Shown here: piece by piece, positions 1 to 9,600 of the stretch
Layout of the letters: the number at the start of each line of letters is the position of its first letter
Numbering within the stretch: position 1 is the first letter of the stretch
Assembly: GCA_009838195.1 (NCBI GenBank)
Contig: VXSC01000032.1
Location: 1 to 64,000 of the forward strand
Length of the DNA stretch: 64,000 nucleotides
Direction of reading: 5' to 3'
From: Rhodothermaceae bacterium
GTDB taxonomy: Bacteria; Bacteroidota; Rhodothermia; Rhodothermales; Bin80
The notes under the pieces: model-generated
What the model was told of the DNA's origin: nothing
The model's input: only the letters and a program-made list of their open reading frames with translations
Databases searched by the model: none
Program-made: the position numbers and the translations under genes

Positions 1-277
1 TAGGCTCTGAGAGACTTTTTTTGCTATTCTTGAATTTTCGGACAGACACTAAGTAATGTCCAATTGCAGAGATGAAGATTTCTCCCGAGGATCGGGATGA
101 CATTCCGGTGAGCCTTACCGGATGCCCTATGCGCCATTGCCTTCTTCCATGTTCTGAACCTATAATGAAGGTAATGGTTTCCTCAACGCATGTCAAACTT
201 CGTATATAATCCCATTATATTGAGTGGATCAACGCCGCGGCAGATGCTCACACGTGCTACGTCTTCAGACAACGCCG

Positions 278-1114
278 ATGGCAGGAGTAGCTAACTTGGG
301 CAAGGTCATACTCATCACCGGAGCCTCCTCCGGCATGGGCCGGGAGGCTGCGATCCTCTTGGCCCGTGGGGGGCACACCGTGTACGCAGGTGCACGCCGG
401 GTGAATCGTATGAAGAATCTGTCCGAACACGGCATCACTCCGATCGAGATGGATGTCTCGAAGGGTGAGGACAACGAGCGAACCGTGTGCGAGATCATCG
501 ATGCCCAGGGACGCATCGACGTTCTGATCAACAACGCGGGTTTCGGTCTCTACGGGACAGTAGAGGACATCCCGCTCGAAGACGCCAGATACCAGTTCGA
601 AGTGAACCTGTTTGGCCTCGCCCACCTCACCCAACTCGTCCTGCCGCATATGAGGGCGCGGCGCTCAGGCCGAATCGTCAACGTCTCGTCGATGGGAGGG
701 AGGATTTTTACTCCCCTCGGGGCTTGGTACCACGCCACCAAACACGCCCTCGAGGGCTGGTCGGACTGCTTGCGTGTGGAAACCGCCCCCTTCAACATAC
801 AGGTCGTCGTTATCCAACCGGGTGCGATCAGGACCGAGTTTGGCGACGTAATGGGAGCCCGCCTGAGGAAATACTCCGAGGACACGGCCTACAAAGCCCA
901 AGTGGACTCGCTTCTGAGGCTGATGGACAGCATCGAACCAAGTGACCTCGGCACCGGGCCGGAAGTTCTCGCCAAGGTGTTCGTCAAGGCCGCGACGGTC
1001 CGAAACCCGCGCCGGCGATACGTCAGCGGCACGATGGCGCGCCCCCTGATGTTTCTCCGCAAGTGGTTCGGGGACGGACTCTACGAATTCATGCTGCGCC
1101 GCATGTTCCGCTGA
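278..1114 (+). CDS. SDR family NAD(P)-dependent oxidoreductase
   Basis: A classical short-chain dehydrogenase/reductase of about 278 residues, predicted cytosolic. Visible motifs are the nucleotide-binding TGASSGMG (residues 14-21), NNAG (85-88), the VNVSS serine region (about 134-138) and the catalytic YHATK (Tyr151, Lys155). The substrate cannot be named; the family covers steroid, retinol, sugar and acyl substrates. I chose the ATG at 278 because the Rossmann strand begins a few residues later; an in-frame ATG at 224 would add 18 residues of no obvious homology, and a TTG at 296 is also possible. The gene is visibly richer in G and C than everything downstream and stands alone, which suggests recent transfer. 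Family call is firm, function is open. Confidence 0.85.
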   Translation: MAGVANLGKVILITGASSGMGREAAILLARGGHTVYAGARRVNRMKNLSEHGITPIEMDVSKGEDNERTVCEIIDAQGRIDVLINNAGFGLYGTVEDIPLEDARYQFEVNLFGLAHLTQLVLPHMRARRSGRIVNVSSMGGRIFTPLGAWYHATKHALEGWSDCLRVETAPFNIQVVVIQPGAIRTEFGDVMGARLRKYSEDTAYKAQVDSLLRLMDSIEPSDLGTGPEVLAKVFVKAATVRNPRRRYVSGTMARPLMFLRKWFGDGLYEFMLRRMFR

Positions 1115-1896
1115 TGTCATCGGGCCTTACCACGACGACTTCGAACTCCCGTCACCCGAATGGGATTTCCAGCCATTTCAACCCAGTCAGCTCGGATTCG
1201 AGTCCACCGGCAGGGAGGGCAGATCGTGCAGTCCCCATAGAACTTACGTGACTTCTTGCCTATCACGAAGCACACCTAATTCTAATAAGCCGAACAAAGT
1301 CTCTTCAGTTACGAATTCATATATGAAGCAGATCTCTCCCACTCGATTCGATCCAAGTCACTGATCCAGAATTTAGTAACTTCTTTGCCGGCTCTCCGTA
1401 AAGGAACACTGGTTACAACCGATTTACTTACCCGGCCGATTTCTCGGCAGTCAAGTGCCCAAGGGAGACCTGGACGAAATCAACCTAAACACAGATACGA
1501 TTGACTGGCGACTCCACTTAGGGGATTAACTGAGTTGACGGCCTGAGGCATTTCGCAGACCGAGATGGAATATCATGGTGGCGAGGTAATTGCTCCAGAT
1601 GGCCTGATTTTTGTTGGAAGAGATGGTAGAAAGATGGGACAAGATTCGGGGCGTGTGTCTGACATTGGGTTTGCCTGAGTGACGCAGCTCGAGTCGGTTG
1701 GCTGCTGAGTGAGACAGAAGAAAAAAAACGAGCCTTGGGGACCCAAACCCCCAAGGCTCTCACCACTAAACCTAATGGTCAAAGATAGTGCATCGAGACA
1801 TACTTTGAATACAAAAGACGCACGCCAACGACAAATCTTCATCGTTGAACATTCAATCCCGCCTCAATTCACCTGCAAGATCCCGAGGGTTGTGGC
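1115..1896. other. Gene-free stretch of about 780 bp
   Basis: No convincing coding region is seen. Short open frames exist on both strands, but none has a recognisable domain or ribosome binding site, and those near 1518-1900 run through the strong terminator hairpin at 1720-1759. No tRNA cloverleaf was recognised. The stretch separates the GC-rich SDR gene from the minus-strand DUF1080 gene and may be the scar of an insertion. Confidence 0.6.
1720..1759 (-). terminator. Rho-independent terminator, minus strand
   Basis: A perfect 11-bp stem (1730-1740 pairing with 1749-1759, arm GAGCCTTGGGG) encloses an 8-nt loop and is followed, read on the minus strand, by eight T residues (1729-1722, opposite the A-run). 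This is a textbook intrinsic terminator. It lies about 140 bp after the stop of the DUF1080 gene and should end the minus-strand transcript coming from the MFS and DUF1080 genes. Confidence 0.92.
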
Positions 1897-2613
1897 CTAA
1901 GATGCAGACAAGCGACGGATTCGAATATTCCGGAACCACACCGGATCACTGTGATCCTGCAGACAGATATGCCCCACCTTCGTCATTCCATAGTCGGGCA
2001 TGTCAATCCATTTGCTCTCAGCAATAGAGGCCTTCCAGGCATCACTCCACAGCTCATAGGAGACGATCTTTTCACCGTTGAGCCAATGCTCAACCTTTGC
2101 TCCATCAACAACAATACGAGCTTGATTCCACTCTCCGACCGGATTGACTACATCCGCTGATGGGGCATGCATATCATAGTTTGCTCCCGCGTGACGATCT
2201 GCGCCCTCCTTGGCGTCGGGGTGTGCGTCATTATCCAGAATCTGATATTCCGGACCGGTACGCCAAGGGTAATCATGTGCCTCAGATACCCTGAACATGA
2301 TACCACTGTTGCCCGCAGGGGAAATTTTCCACTCCAGTTTCAACTCGAAATTCTCATACTGCTCTAACGTGATAATATCACCACCTTCTCCCTCACCCGA
2401 AAAATGTAGTGCCCCATCTTCACTGACCTGCCACGCCTCGGGAATCCCTTCGCCCCCATAACGTCGCCACTGATCAGCACCAAGCTCCTGCCAGGAAGTG
2501 TCTGCCGTAACGGCTTCATCAGCTACTTCTACCGAAGCTTGTGCCGAAGTAGAATGCGTTACCAAAAAAAGTGCACCGGTCATTGCGCCAGCTACAATTA
2601 ATCGCGTCATCAT
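1897..2613 (-). CDS. DUF1080 (3-keto-disaccharide hydrolase-like) exported protein
   Basis: A 238-residue exported protein. A signal peptide (MMTRLIVAGAMTGALFLVTHSTSAQA) is followed by one DUF1080 concanavalin-like sandwich: the SGEGEGGDIIT, FELKLEWKIS, GNSGIMFRV, GPEYQILDN and NPVGEWNQARIVV blocks are typical. DUF1080 proteins include 3-keto-disaccharide hydrolases and are very frequent in planctomycetes and Bacteroidota; the glycoside substrate here is unknown. The open frame extends upstream to 2793, but that part lies inside the MFS gene, so I start at the ATG at 2613 (2610 is equally possible). It follows the MFS gene by 28 bp, so the two are probably co-transcribed and end at the terminator near 1720. 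Confidence 0.85.
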   Translation of the reverse strand: MMTRLIVAGAMTGALFLVTHSTSAQASVEVADEAVTADTSWQELGADQWRRYGGEGIPEAWQVSEDGALHFSGEGEGGDIITLEQYENFELKLEWKISPAGNSGIMFRVSEAHDYPWRTGPEYQILDNDAHPDAKEGADRHAGANYDMHAPSADVVNPVGEWNQARIVVDGAKVEHWLNGEKIVSYELWSDAWKASIAESKWIDMPDYGMTKVGHICLQDHSDPVWFRNIRIRRLSAS

Positions 2614-2641
2614 TGTAATCGAGGGTTTGTGAAAGAATAAG

Positions 2642-3892
2642 CTATTCAGTTTGCACTTCGGCAGATTTATCGTAATCCGCAACTTTGTCATCGAATAGCA
2701 GAACGAAGGCCAAGGAGAACACGAACGTTGCAACCGCAAAGATTGTCCAGAATGTACCCCAACCAGCGATATCAAGCTGTCCGTTGTCTCCAAACGTATT
2801 TACGTAGGCACCACTTAATTGAGTTCCCAAGAAAAACCCAATTCCCTGGGTAAGGAGAACGAGCAGCCCCTGCACTTGACCGCGGACTTCGGGGGCGGTT
2901 TTCTTATCAATGTAAATCTGCCCGGTGACGAAAAAGAAATCGTAGCAGATCCCGTGAATCAGAATTCCAATCATGATAAACCAGTACATCCCCACACTGC
3001 CCCCTAATGCGAAGATTGCAAAGCGGGCAACCCAAGCCAGCATGCCAAGAAGAAGCATCCACTTCACTCCCAGGCGGCGGAAGAAAAATGGAATCATGAG
3101 CATAAAGAAAATCTCGCTCACCTGCCCCCATGCCATCTCCCCACTAGGGTTGGCAAAGAGATTTGTGCCCGTAAAGACCTCCGTATTAACTTGAGAAAAA
3201 TACAGTGGTGCGTAAGGGAAATATGTTCCGAACGCAATGAATATGAGCATTGCTGCCGCAAGGAAGACCACAAAGGACTTGCTCTTTAGTGCATTAAATG
3301 CATCAATACCAGCGATCTGCTTCCAGGAGGTGGATTGCCCTCTTGACGGTGGTGGTGTGTAAGGAAGTGTAAAACTATATAGTCCAAGAAAGAGCGCGGC
3401 GCCTCCTCCGATATAAAGCGGAGTCGGAGAAGCATCTGCCTGGAGGACATATCCCATAAATAATCCAATGGCAGCCCAGCCAATCGTTCCAAAAACACGA
3501 ACCACCGGAAATTCCTTTTCCTGATTCTTTAAATGATGAAAGGCCAGCGAGGCTGTAAGTCCAAGGGTTGGGAAGTAGCAGAGTGCATGTAACCCCAAGA
3601 GTGGAAGGAAGAGATTCGTCCCGGCAGCCGATGGCATCATGCACATGGCGGCACCAGCAATCAGCATGAGTACGCCCAAAAGCTTTTCCGAATCAAAGAA
3701 GCGGTCCGCCACCATCCCGAGGAAAAATGGCCCAATAATGCAGGCAATCGGCCCAAGAGCATAGGCTAATTGAATCCAGTCTCCAATCCCCTCCGCACTC
3801 ATATAATTGCCCAAGGTAGGTGCCCAAGCTCCCCAAATAAAGTACTGGACAAACATCATTACGCTAAGGCGTGCAACAAGTCCTACATTCAT
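2642..3892 (-). CDS. MFS transporter, nucleoside:H+ symporter type
   Basis: A membrane transporter of 416 residues with about 12 hydrophobic segments. The N-terminal run VMMFVQYFIWGAWAPTLGNYM and the overall layout match the nucleoside:H+ symporter branch of the major facilitator superfamily, which in Bacteroidota and planctomycetes often sits beside DUF1080 and sugar isomerase genes. The natural substrate is therefore uncertain: a nucleoside or a (keto)sugar. The start at 3892 is preceded by a good Shine-Dalgarno sequence (AGGAG, 7-8 nt upstream); the longer frame to 3982 has no such site. It is followed by the DUF1080 gene with a 28-bp gap, and the pair may import and hydrolyse an oxidised glycoside. 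Confidence 0.85.
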   Translation of the reverse strand: MNVGLVARLSVMMFVQYFIWGAWAPTLGNYMSAEGIGDWIQLAYALGPIACIIGPFFLGMVADRFFDSEKLLGVLMLIAGAAMCMMPSAAGTNLFLPLLGLHALCYFPTLGLTASLAFHHLKNQEKEFPVVRVFGTIGWAAIGLFMGYVLQADASPTPLYIGGGAALFLGLYSFTLPYTPPPSRGQSTSWKQIAGIDAFNALKSKSFVVFLAAAMLIFIAFGTYFPYAPLYFSQVNTEVFTGTNLFANPSGEMAWGQVSEIFFMLMIPFFFRRLGVKWMLLLGMLAWVARFAIFALGGSVGMYWFIMIGILIHGICYDFFFVTGQIYIDKKTAPEVRGQVQGLLVLLTQGIGFFLGTQLSGAYVNTFGDNGQLDIAGWGTFWTIFAVATFVFSLAFVLLFDDKVADYDKSAEVQTE

Positions 3893-4028
3893 CTCAAATC
3901 TCCTGTTGATTGACGGATAAAAGAAACGCCGCAGGATCGGTAATCGTACGGCGTCCGAAATACACAGAAACAACCATCCCAATTACGGGATACTGATTCG
4001 ATCCGTGCTAATATAATCAAGATTTCAA

Positions 4029-5885
4029 TTAATTCTGAGCCTCAATAAATTCTTCCACACGACTGACGATGACTTCCGGTTCAGTTCCATCCGCCTCTGA
4101 CTGATCAATCTCAGCGCGGAGAGCAGCGATCTCGTCAGCACTTGCCCCATCATTCCTCTCCAATTGGTCTACATGCGCACGCGCGAGTGCAAATGAAGGA
4201 GGCCATTCATAGGTCGGCTGTTTTTGCGCATTCAAATATTCAAGCTGCACCGTATTTGCCGCCGCAATCTCGTTCTCCGTGAGAAAACCACTCGGAACAA
4301 GCTCGAAAACATCGAGACCACGGGCAATCTCACTATTGTAAATGTATCCGTTATACCAGTAGACAGACCAGCTTCCGCCCATCTGCATTTGATCTGCAGA
4401 TACGGGACCACGGTCATGGTAGGCAATCTCAATCACATTGGCAGGGTCTGTCCAGTCCGTGATAGAAATCCCACCCTGATACCAGGACTGCACAAAAATA
4501 TCCCGCCCTGGGACAGGAATTAGTGATCCATTGTGTGCAACACAGTTCTCCTGCTCCGTCTGGGGCACGGGAAGCTTATAATAGCTCTGGAAATGCATCT
4601 TGTTCTCTTCATCAATCGTGAAATAGGCATTTGCGCCCCATTCCATCGGATCGGTCTCACGGCATTTGGGGCCTCCACCACCACCCCACTCATCGGTGAA
4701 GAGGATTTTTGAACCATCATTGCTGAAGGTTGCCGAGTGCCAGTACGAAAAATTGCTGTCTGCGACGGCATCCAGTCGGAATGGATTCTCTGGATCAGAA
4801 ATATCAAGAAGAATACCATAGCCTTCACAGGCGCCGCCAGCTAAACCGATTTCTGGATACAGTGTGATATCGTGGCACTGATCTGGACCACGATCCTGAT
4901 CATCTCCACTTCCCATCATGGCAGCGATCATGTCTGGAAGAGCTTCGCGAAATGCCATGGTGTCTGCCGCGGTTGGCTCGGTAATTCCCTCCTCCTCAAA
5001 ATATGAACCACTCATTGCGACGACATACCGTTCCGGGAGAATCATCGTGCGTGAGCCCATTTCGACAACAATCTCCCCACGTGCCCTGGCTTCTTCAAAC
5101 TGGGCTTTTTCAGCCTCTGTTGGCCCATGCACAGGCGGAGCAGTCAGGTCTTCGAAAATTCGTGGAGAACTGACGATCGCTGCCTGAGTCGGATCAGACA
5201 GTGGCACTTTGATGACTTCAATGCGGAAGAGTGCGGATTCGGGATCTTCACTCGGAGACATCCCGGAACATCCAGGTAATTCATCTGCCGGGCGGACGGG
5301 AGCGGATCCAGATACATACACGTAAACATTCTCATCATCACCAGGGTCCTTGAGCAGTGAGTGGGTATGAGATCCCCGACAGGTCTGGACATTATGGACA
5401 TACTGTGGATCCAGTACATCCGTGATATCAAAGATTCGAATCCCTCTCAGACGATCCGGACTCACGCTTTCCTCTACGCCCTGGTCTCCGCAGTCAAGCC
5501 GTCCGCCTAGCCCTTCACCCGAAACAAATAGTAGGTTTTCATAGACAGACACATCACTCTGAGATGCAGGACATACATATTCTTTTGCAAGGATGGGAGT
5601 ACTTGGATCAGACACATCCCATATCTGAATACCATTATAGTTGCCCTGGAAAACATAATTCCCTTTGAAGGCAAGGTCACTGTTGGTTACACCAATGAAA
5701 TTTTCAGAGGGCGGAACAGTCGCAACCATGTTTAAATTCCAAATTGCCTCTTCCGCATCAAACAACCCCGCCTCAAGGCCAATGCGTGGATCATCAAGAA
5801 CCATAGCCTGCTGGGCAAAGCTGATGTCTAACCGAAACAGGATCACAGTCAGGACCATGGTGGTAAGGAGGGTACAAGTTCTCAT
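4029..5885 (-). CDS. LVIVD-repeat beta-propeller exported protein
   Basis: A 618-residue exported protein. After a signal peptide (residues 1-24, ending SFAQ) come LVIVD-type blades such as GNYVFQGNYNGIQIWDVSDPSTP and LRGIRIFDITDVLDPQYV, with HTHSLLKD, WHSATFSNDG and CVAHNGSLIP strands later. This repeat family is predicted to form a beta-propeller; no enzymatic role is established. The C-terminal 80 residues are charged and helical. It lies 20 bp after the DUF305 gene. This DUF305-LVIVD pairing suggests a shared extracytoplasmic role, perhaps with metals, but that is inference. Confidence 0.8.
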   Translation of the reverse strand: MRTCTLLTTMVLTVILFRLDISFAQQAMVLDDPRIGLEAGLFDAEEAIWNLNMVATVPPSENFIGVTNSDLAFKGNYVFQGNYNGIQIWDVSDPSTPILAKEYVCPASQSDVSVYENLLFVSGEGLGGRLDCGDQGVEESVSPDRLRGIRIFDITDVLDPQYVHNVQTCRGSHTHSLLKDPGDDENVYVYVSGSAPVRPADELPGCSGMSPSEDPESALFRIEVIKVPLSDPTQAAIVSSPRIFEDLTAPPVHGPTEAEKAQFEEARARGEIVVEMGSRTMILPERYVVAMSGSYFEEEGITEPTAADTMAFREALPDMIAAMMGSGDDQDRGPDQCHDITLYPEIGLAGGACEGYGILLDISDPENPFRLDAVADSNFSYWHSATFSNDGSKILFTDEWGGGGGPKCRETDPMEWGANAYFTIDEENKMHFQSYYKLPVPQTEQENCVAHNGSLIPVPGRDIFVQSWYQGGISITDWTDPANVIEIAYHDRGPVSADQMQMGGSWSVYWYNGYIYNSEIARGLDVFELVPSGFLTENEIAAANTVQLEYLNAQKQPTYEWPPSFALARAHVDQLERNDGASADEIAALRAEIDQSEADGTEPEVIVSRVEEFIEAQN

Positions 5886-5905
5886 TTGTCTTTCAAGTTT
5901 GTGTT

Positions 5906-6559
5906 TCAGTGTGCAACTCCAAGATCATCCAGCATCAGTTTCATGCGATTAATCTCCGTAATCTGATCAACGTGGATTTCTGAAGCTAATTTATAGGTGT
6001 CATCACCGGTGATGGCCCCATCTATTTTGAACAATTCTCTAACCATGTGGACAGCTCCCTCATGGTGCATAATCATGTATTCCAGGAACAACCGGTCAAA
6101 ATCTACACCTTGGGCGGCTTCAAGCTCTTTCAGTTGCGCGTCGGTAAGCATTCCCGGCATATGTGTGTCGTGATGATCCGCGCCATGAATCATCAGAGAA
6201 TTTCCCTCGATCATGATATGAGGAACCACCTGATCCCGCTTACGCAGCCACTCCTGCATGATTCGGATTTCATCATTCTGAGCATTAATAATCCGGGCAG
6301 CCAAAACCTGAATTGTTGGACTAGCCCCATTGGGCTCTGCAAATGATGACATGACAAGAGCCTGTGCATGGTGTGCAATCATGCCCGTCATAAAATCTAC
6401 ATCCGCCTGGGAAAAACGTGCAAGTGCGCTATCCTTGCGAGCCCAAAAAAGTGCTTCCAATTCCTCAGAATCCTGAGCAATGGATGGTACTACTACACAC
6501 AGACCGAGGAAAAGGGGAAATCCGAACCGAAGCGATAACAACAACTGTTTTCCTTGCAT
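5906..6559 (-). CDS. DUF305 domain protein, exported, His/Met-rich
   Basis: A 217-residue exported protein with a signal peptide (hydrophobic residues 7-28, ending SIAQ). The DUF305 four-helix (ferritin-like) pattern is clear: ADVDFMTGMIAHHAQALVMS, the NAQNDEIRIMQEWL helix, the HDTHMPGML loop and FLEYMIMHHEGAVHMV. The paired HH motifs and many Met residues suggest copper or other metal binding, as proposed for the family, but no residue set proves it. It is followed 20 bp later by the LVIVD gene and preceded 58 bp upstream by the large beta-barrel gene. Confidence 0.88.
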   Translation of the reverse strand: MQGKQLLLSLRFGFPLFLGLCVVVPSIAQDSEELEALFWARKDSALARFSQADVDFMTGMIAHHAQALVMSSFAEPNGASPTIQVLAARIINAQNDEIRIMQEWLRKRDQVVPHIMIEGNSLMIHGADHHDTHMPGMLTDAQLKELEAAQGVDFDRLFLEYMIMHHEGAVHMVRELFKIDGAITGDDTYKLASEIHVDQITEINRMKLMLDDLGVAH

Positions 6560-6617
6560 AGCCGGTCGTTCAACTGGGAATTTCTGAAAATGTTACAGGA
6601 AATCTACTCTAAAACGG

Positions 6618-9600
6618 TTAAAACACCGCAGATAACTGCATGCGAACCGTGTGGACTTGAGGGGCATCCTGAGGGCTGCGCCCCGTATAAGTTAGGGTGG
6701 CCCGTAAAACACGGTTCAGCTGCATCCATCCGTTTACGTGCCAGAGGAGAGAGCGTCCCCCCCCCCTGCCGTCGGTGAGTTCAAAAAATGCAAGCCCCCT
6801 CGAGTTCGGCTCCGCCGTCAATACGACACTGGCAAGTTCAAAACGTGCGCTGATGTTGGATCGACCTGCCCGATCCCACGAACCCTGTAGCGGCAGTTTT
6901 ATAACCGTTGCCTTCCCCCTTGTCCTCGTGCTTTTCCGGGCATAATCCAATCCACTGGATAATCGGATATTTGACATAGCTGACCACTGAATCTTCTGCA
7001 CGAATGACCTGGTTTGAATATCGAACTCCCGTGAACCGAATGCAGTACTCTGATTGATTTTATCCGAGAATACCCCTCCTGACTCAAAGGCCCACACATC
7101 TCCAAGGCTCCATCGTATCTGCGCCCGAAATTCATCAATACTCCGCATCTCCGTGTCGGCCGCAAAAACATTGGTTGAGCGAATTTTTCGCCAGGAGGTA
7201 TGGAACCCATACTGAGGCTGATTTCTAAAGAGCCAGAGATCCTGCATCAGATTGAGCGTACCGCGGACAGTGTTTTCTGGGTGACGAAACCTGGATTGCC
7301 GCAAAAGATAGATATTCACCGGATCGGAATCTTTGCTTTTTTCCTGTACCTCTATCGCTGTTTTGAGCGTGACCTGACGGAGCCATTTTTGCCATACTGT
7401 CTTTGGGGTGCGCCAGCGTTGCATTCCTTCAAACTGGATATTCAACCGAGCTTTTAACCCTGTTACGGATTGCAGCGAGTCGGATGGGATCAGCGTACGT
7501 GCATACACTCCTTCGTTTTGGGTGACTTCCGGCGTGAACTCATCAATCTCAACAACCCCATTCCCGTTGGAATCATTCCAGACATACTCTCCCAACTCTG
7601 GTCCGGTACGAATGTAGATCTCCTGCAGTACAGGGGTTTGCTCAGAGAGTGCCTCATAAAACCAGTTTAAGCGTAATAGTCGCCCCCACGGCTGTGCACG
7701 ACCATCCCAGCGGACAACCAAGGATCGCTCATCTAATAGCCCTTGGGTGGTTTGAAAGAAGTCCGTATAATTTGTGTACTGTACGCCTAGCCGCCCTTGG
7801 CTTTGAAAAGACTGCCGCTGCCCTGTTTGATAATTCATACTGGTTGTTGCGGTACGTCTTCCGGGTAGTAAACTGTAATTGCCCGACCAAAGGTGTTCCT
7901 CCCGCCAGTCAACCCCCGCAGACCACATGCCCCAGTTCCCCTTCAGCTCTACTGCCGGAGATATTTCCCAGTACTGCTGCGAGTCCTCTCGAAGCCCCTG
8001 ACTTATGTGTTGGTGACGCTGGCTCGTCTTCAAGCGTGTACGGACATTTAAGCGATTCTGCAACAATGCTTTGCTGGCTAGCACTTCATGTCGGACCCAT
8101 CTCCCCCTCACTGAATTCGCATCACTCTTAATATGGGTGAAGAGATAGTTGAGTTTGGGCAAATAGGGTTCGTCAACGATGAGTGTTGCCTCCCTTCGAT
8201 CCCCTCTGAATACCCCGAACTGCTCCAATTGACCGATCGTGCCGGCGATTGAGGATGTTTCAGACAACTGCCAGGCTGCACTTGCTTCATCAATCGTTTC
8301 CTGATGTGCCTGGACAAGCCCACGATCAATCGGCAGATTCCAGGAGCGCACAAATTCAACTGGCTGCGTTCGATCAAATGTAGCGAAATTCTCCCCTCTT
8401 CGGCGACGATTGGCGGTGAATTCCATTTTGCCCAATCCAACGGGCAAGTCGCTTACCGTCAGGCGGATATCGTAGCTGTGCGCCCGGTCGTTGTCTGCAT
8501 CCAAGGAAGAAAAGCGGTTTTCATCACGATAGGAATGCGCCCACTCTCCCGCGATCTCGACATAGCGGATCGGTGCAAAACTTCCCCGCAAATCAAACAT
8601 ACGCTGCTGCGCTGGCTTCGGCAATACACGTATCGGTGAATACTCTCCCTGCCCAGGGCCACGATAGCTATAAATAATCCCATTCGTGGTTTGACCTTGC
8701 CGCACATAATCTCCCTGTCCAGATCCGACCCGGGTAAATTCAACTCGAAAAACTTCACTCTCGGAAGCATCTGTAATGGGTAAGTAGATCTGATAACTTT
8801 TTCCAGCGACCGTCGTGTCTACTTGCGTATAGTGTACCCATGGCGCATCAGGATCATAGGTTACCGGGGTTGCACCACTGCGCGAAGCCTCCGAGTCTCC
8901 CAACTGGGCAAGGAGCTGCTTATCGTCAGTGGTGAGCCCGAATTCCTGATCAAATGATTTACCATCCGCTTCTCGGATGAAAGTAACTCCCAGAGAGGCT
9001 AATGGCGGTCCGGAATCTCGCCCTGTCGTGGCAACAATAGCCTCCGTCGCAGCAAGAGTGCGAGTGAATTCTGTTGTTCGGTATTGAAACTCAACCGCGA
9101 TTCGATGATGGTACTTGATCAGGCGATTTGTTGTGAAGGTGATCTCGCCTGTAGCATAGTCAATCACATAATCCCGAGACTCGCCGCGTTCCAGGCGAAC
9201 ACCATCCAAGTAAACGGCTTCTGAGCCTGGTATGACGAGAATAAACGGTTCATTTGCACTGCCTTGGAGCCTGTAGGGCCCTTGCACCCCATCTTTGACT
9301 TGGAGGTCCTGGGTCTTAAACAGCCCGCGTGACGTCGCCGCTACTGCGTGCAGTGTACCGCTTGGCGTCTTGAATGGTAATGGAGTCGTAATTCCAACCC
9401 CTTGAATCTTTCGGTTGAGTCTGGCGAACGTACTGTGATCAAGATCTAATTGAAAGTCACCCAGCTGGGCTGAACTGAATGGTGTATCAATTTCTATGAA
9501 TACCCGGTCCAGTTCGCTCAGTCGCTGCGTCGTTCCTTCAGGAAGAATGGGAGTGTTTTCATCCGTCAGTGCTGCTCTCACGTGGATATTCGGTGAAAGC

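Noticed and set aside
1131-1230. A GATTCGAGTCC stretch that resembles a tRNA T-loop
   Set aside because: The stem bases around it do not pair and no acceptor, D or anticodon arm could be placed.
1518-1900. Several short frames over the terminator
   Set aside because: They contain a strong intrinsic terminator hairpin and its T-run, which is not expected inside a gene.
2614-2793. Upstream extension of the DUF1080 frame
   Set aside because: It lies inside the MFS gene and lacks family sequence; the signal peptide begins at 2613.
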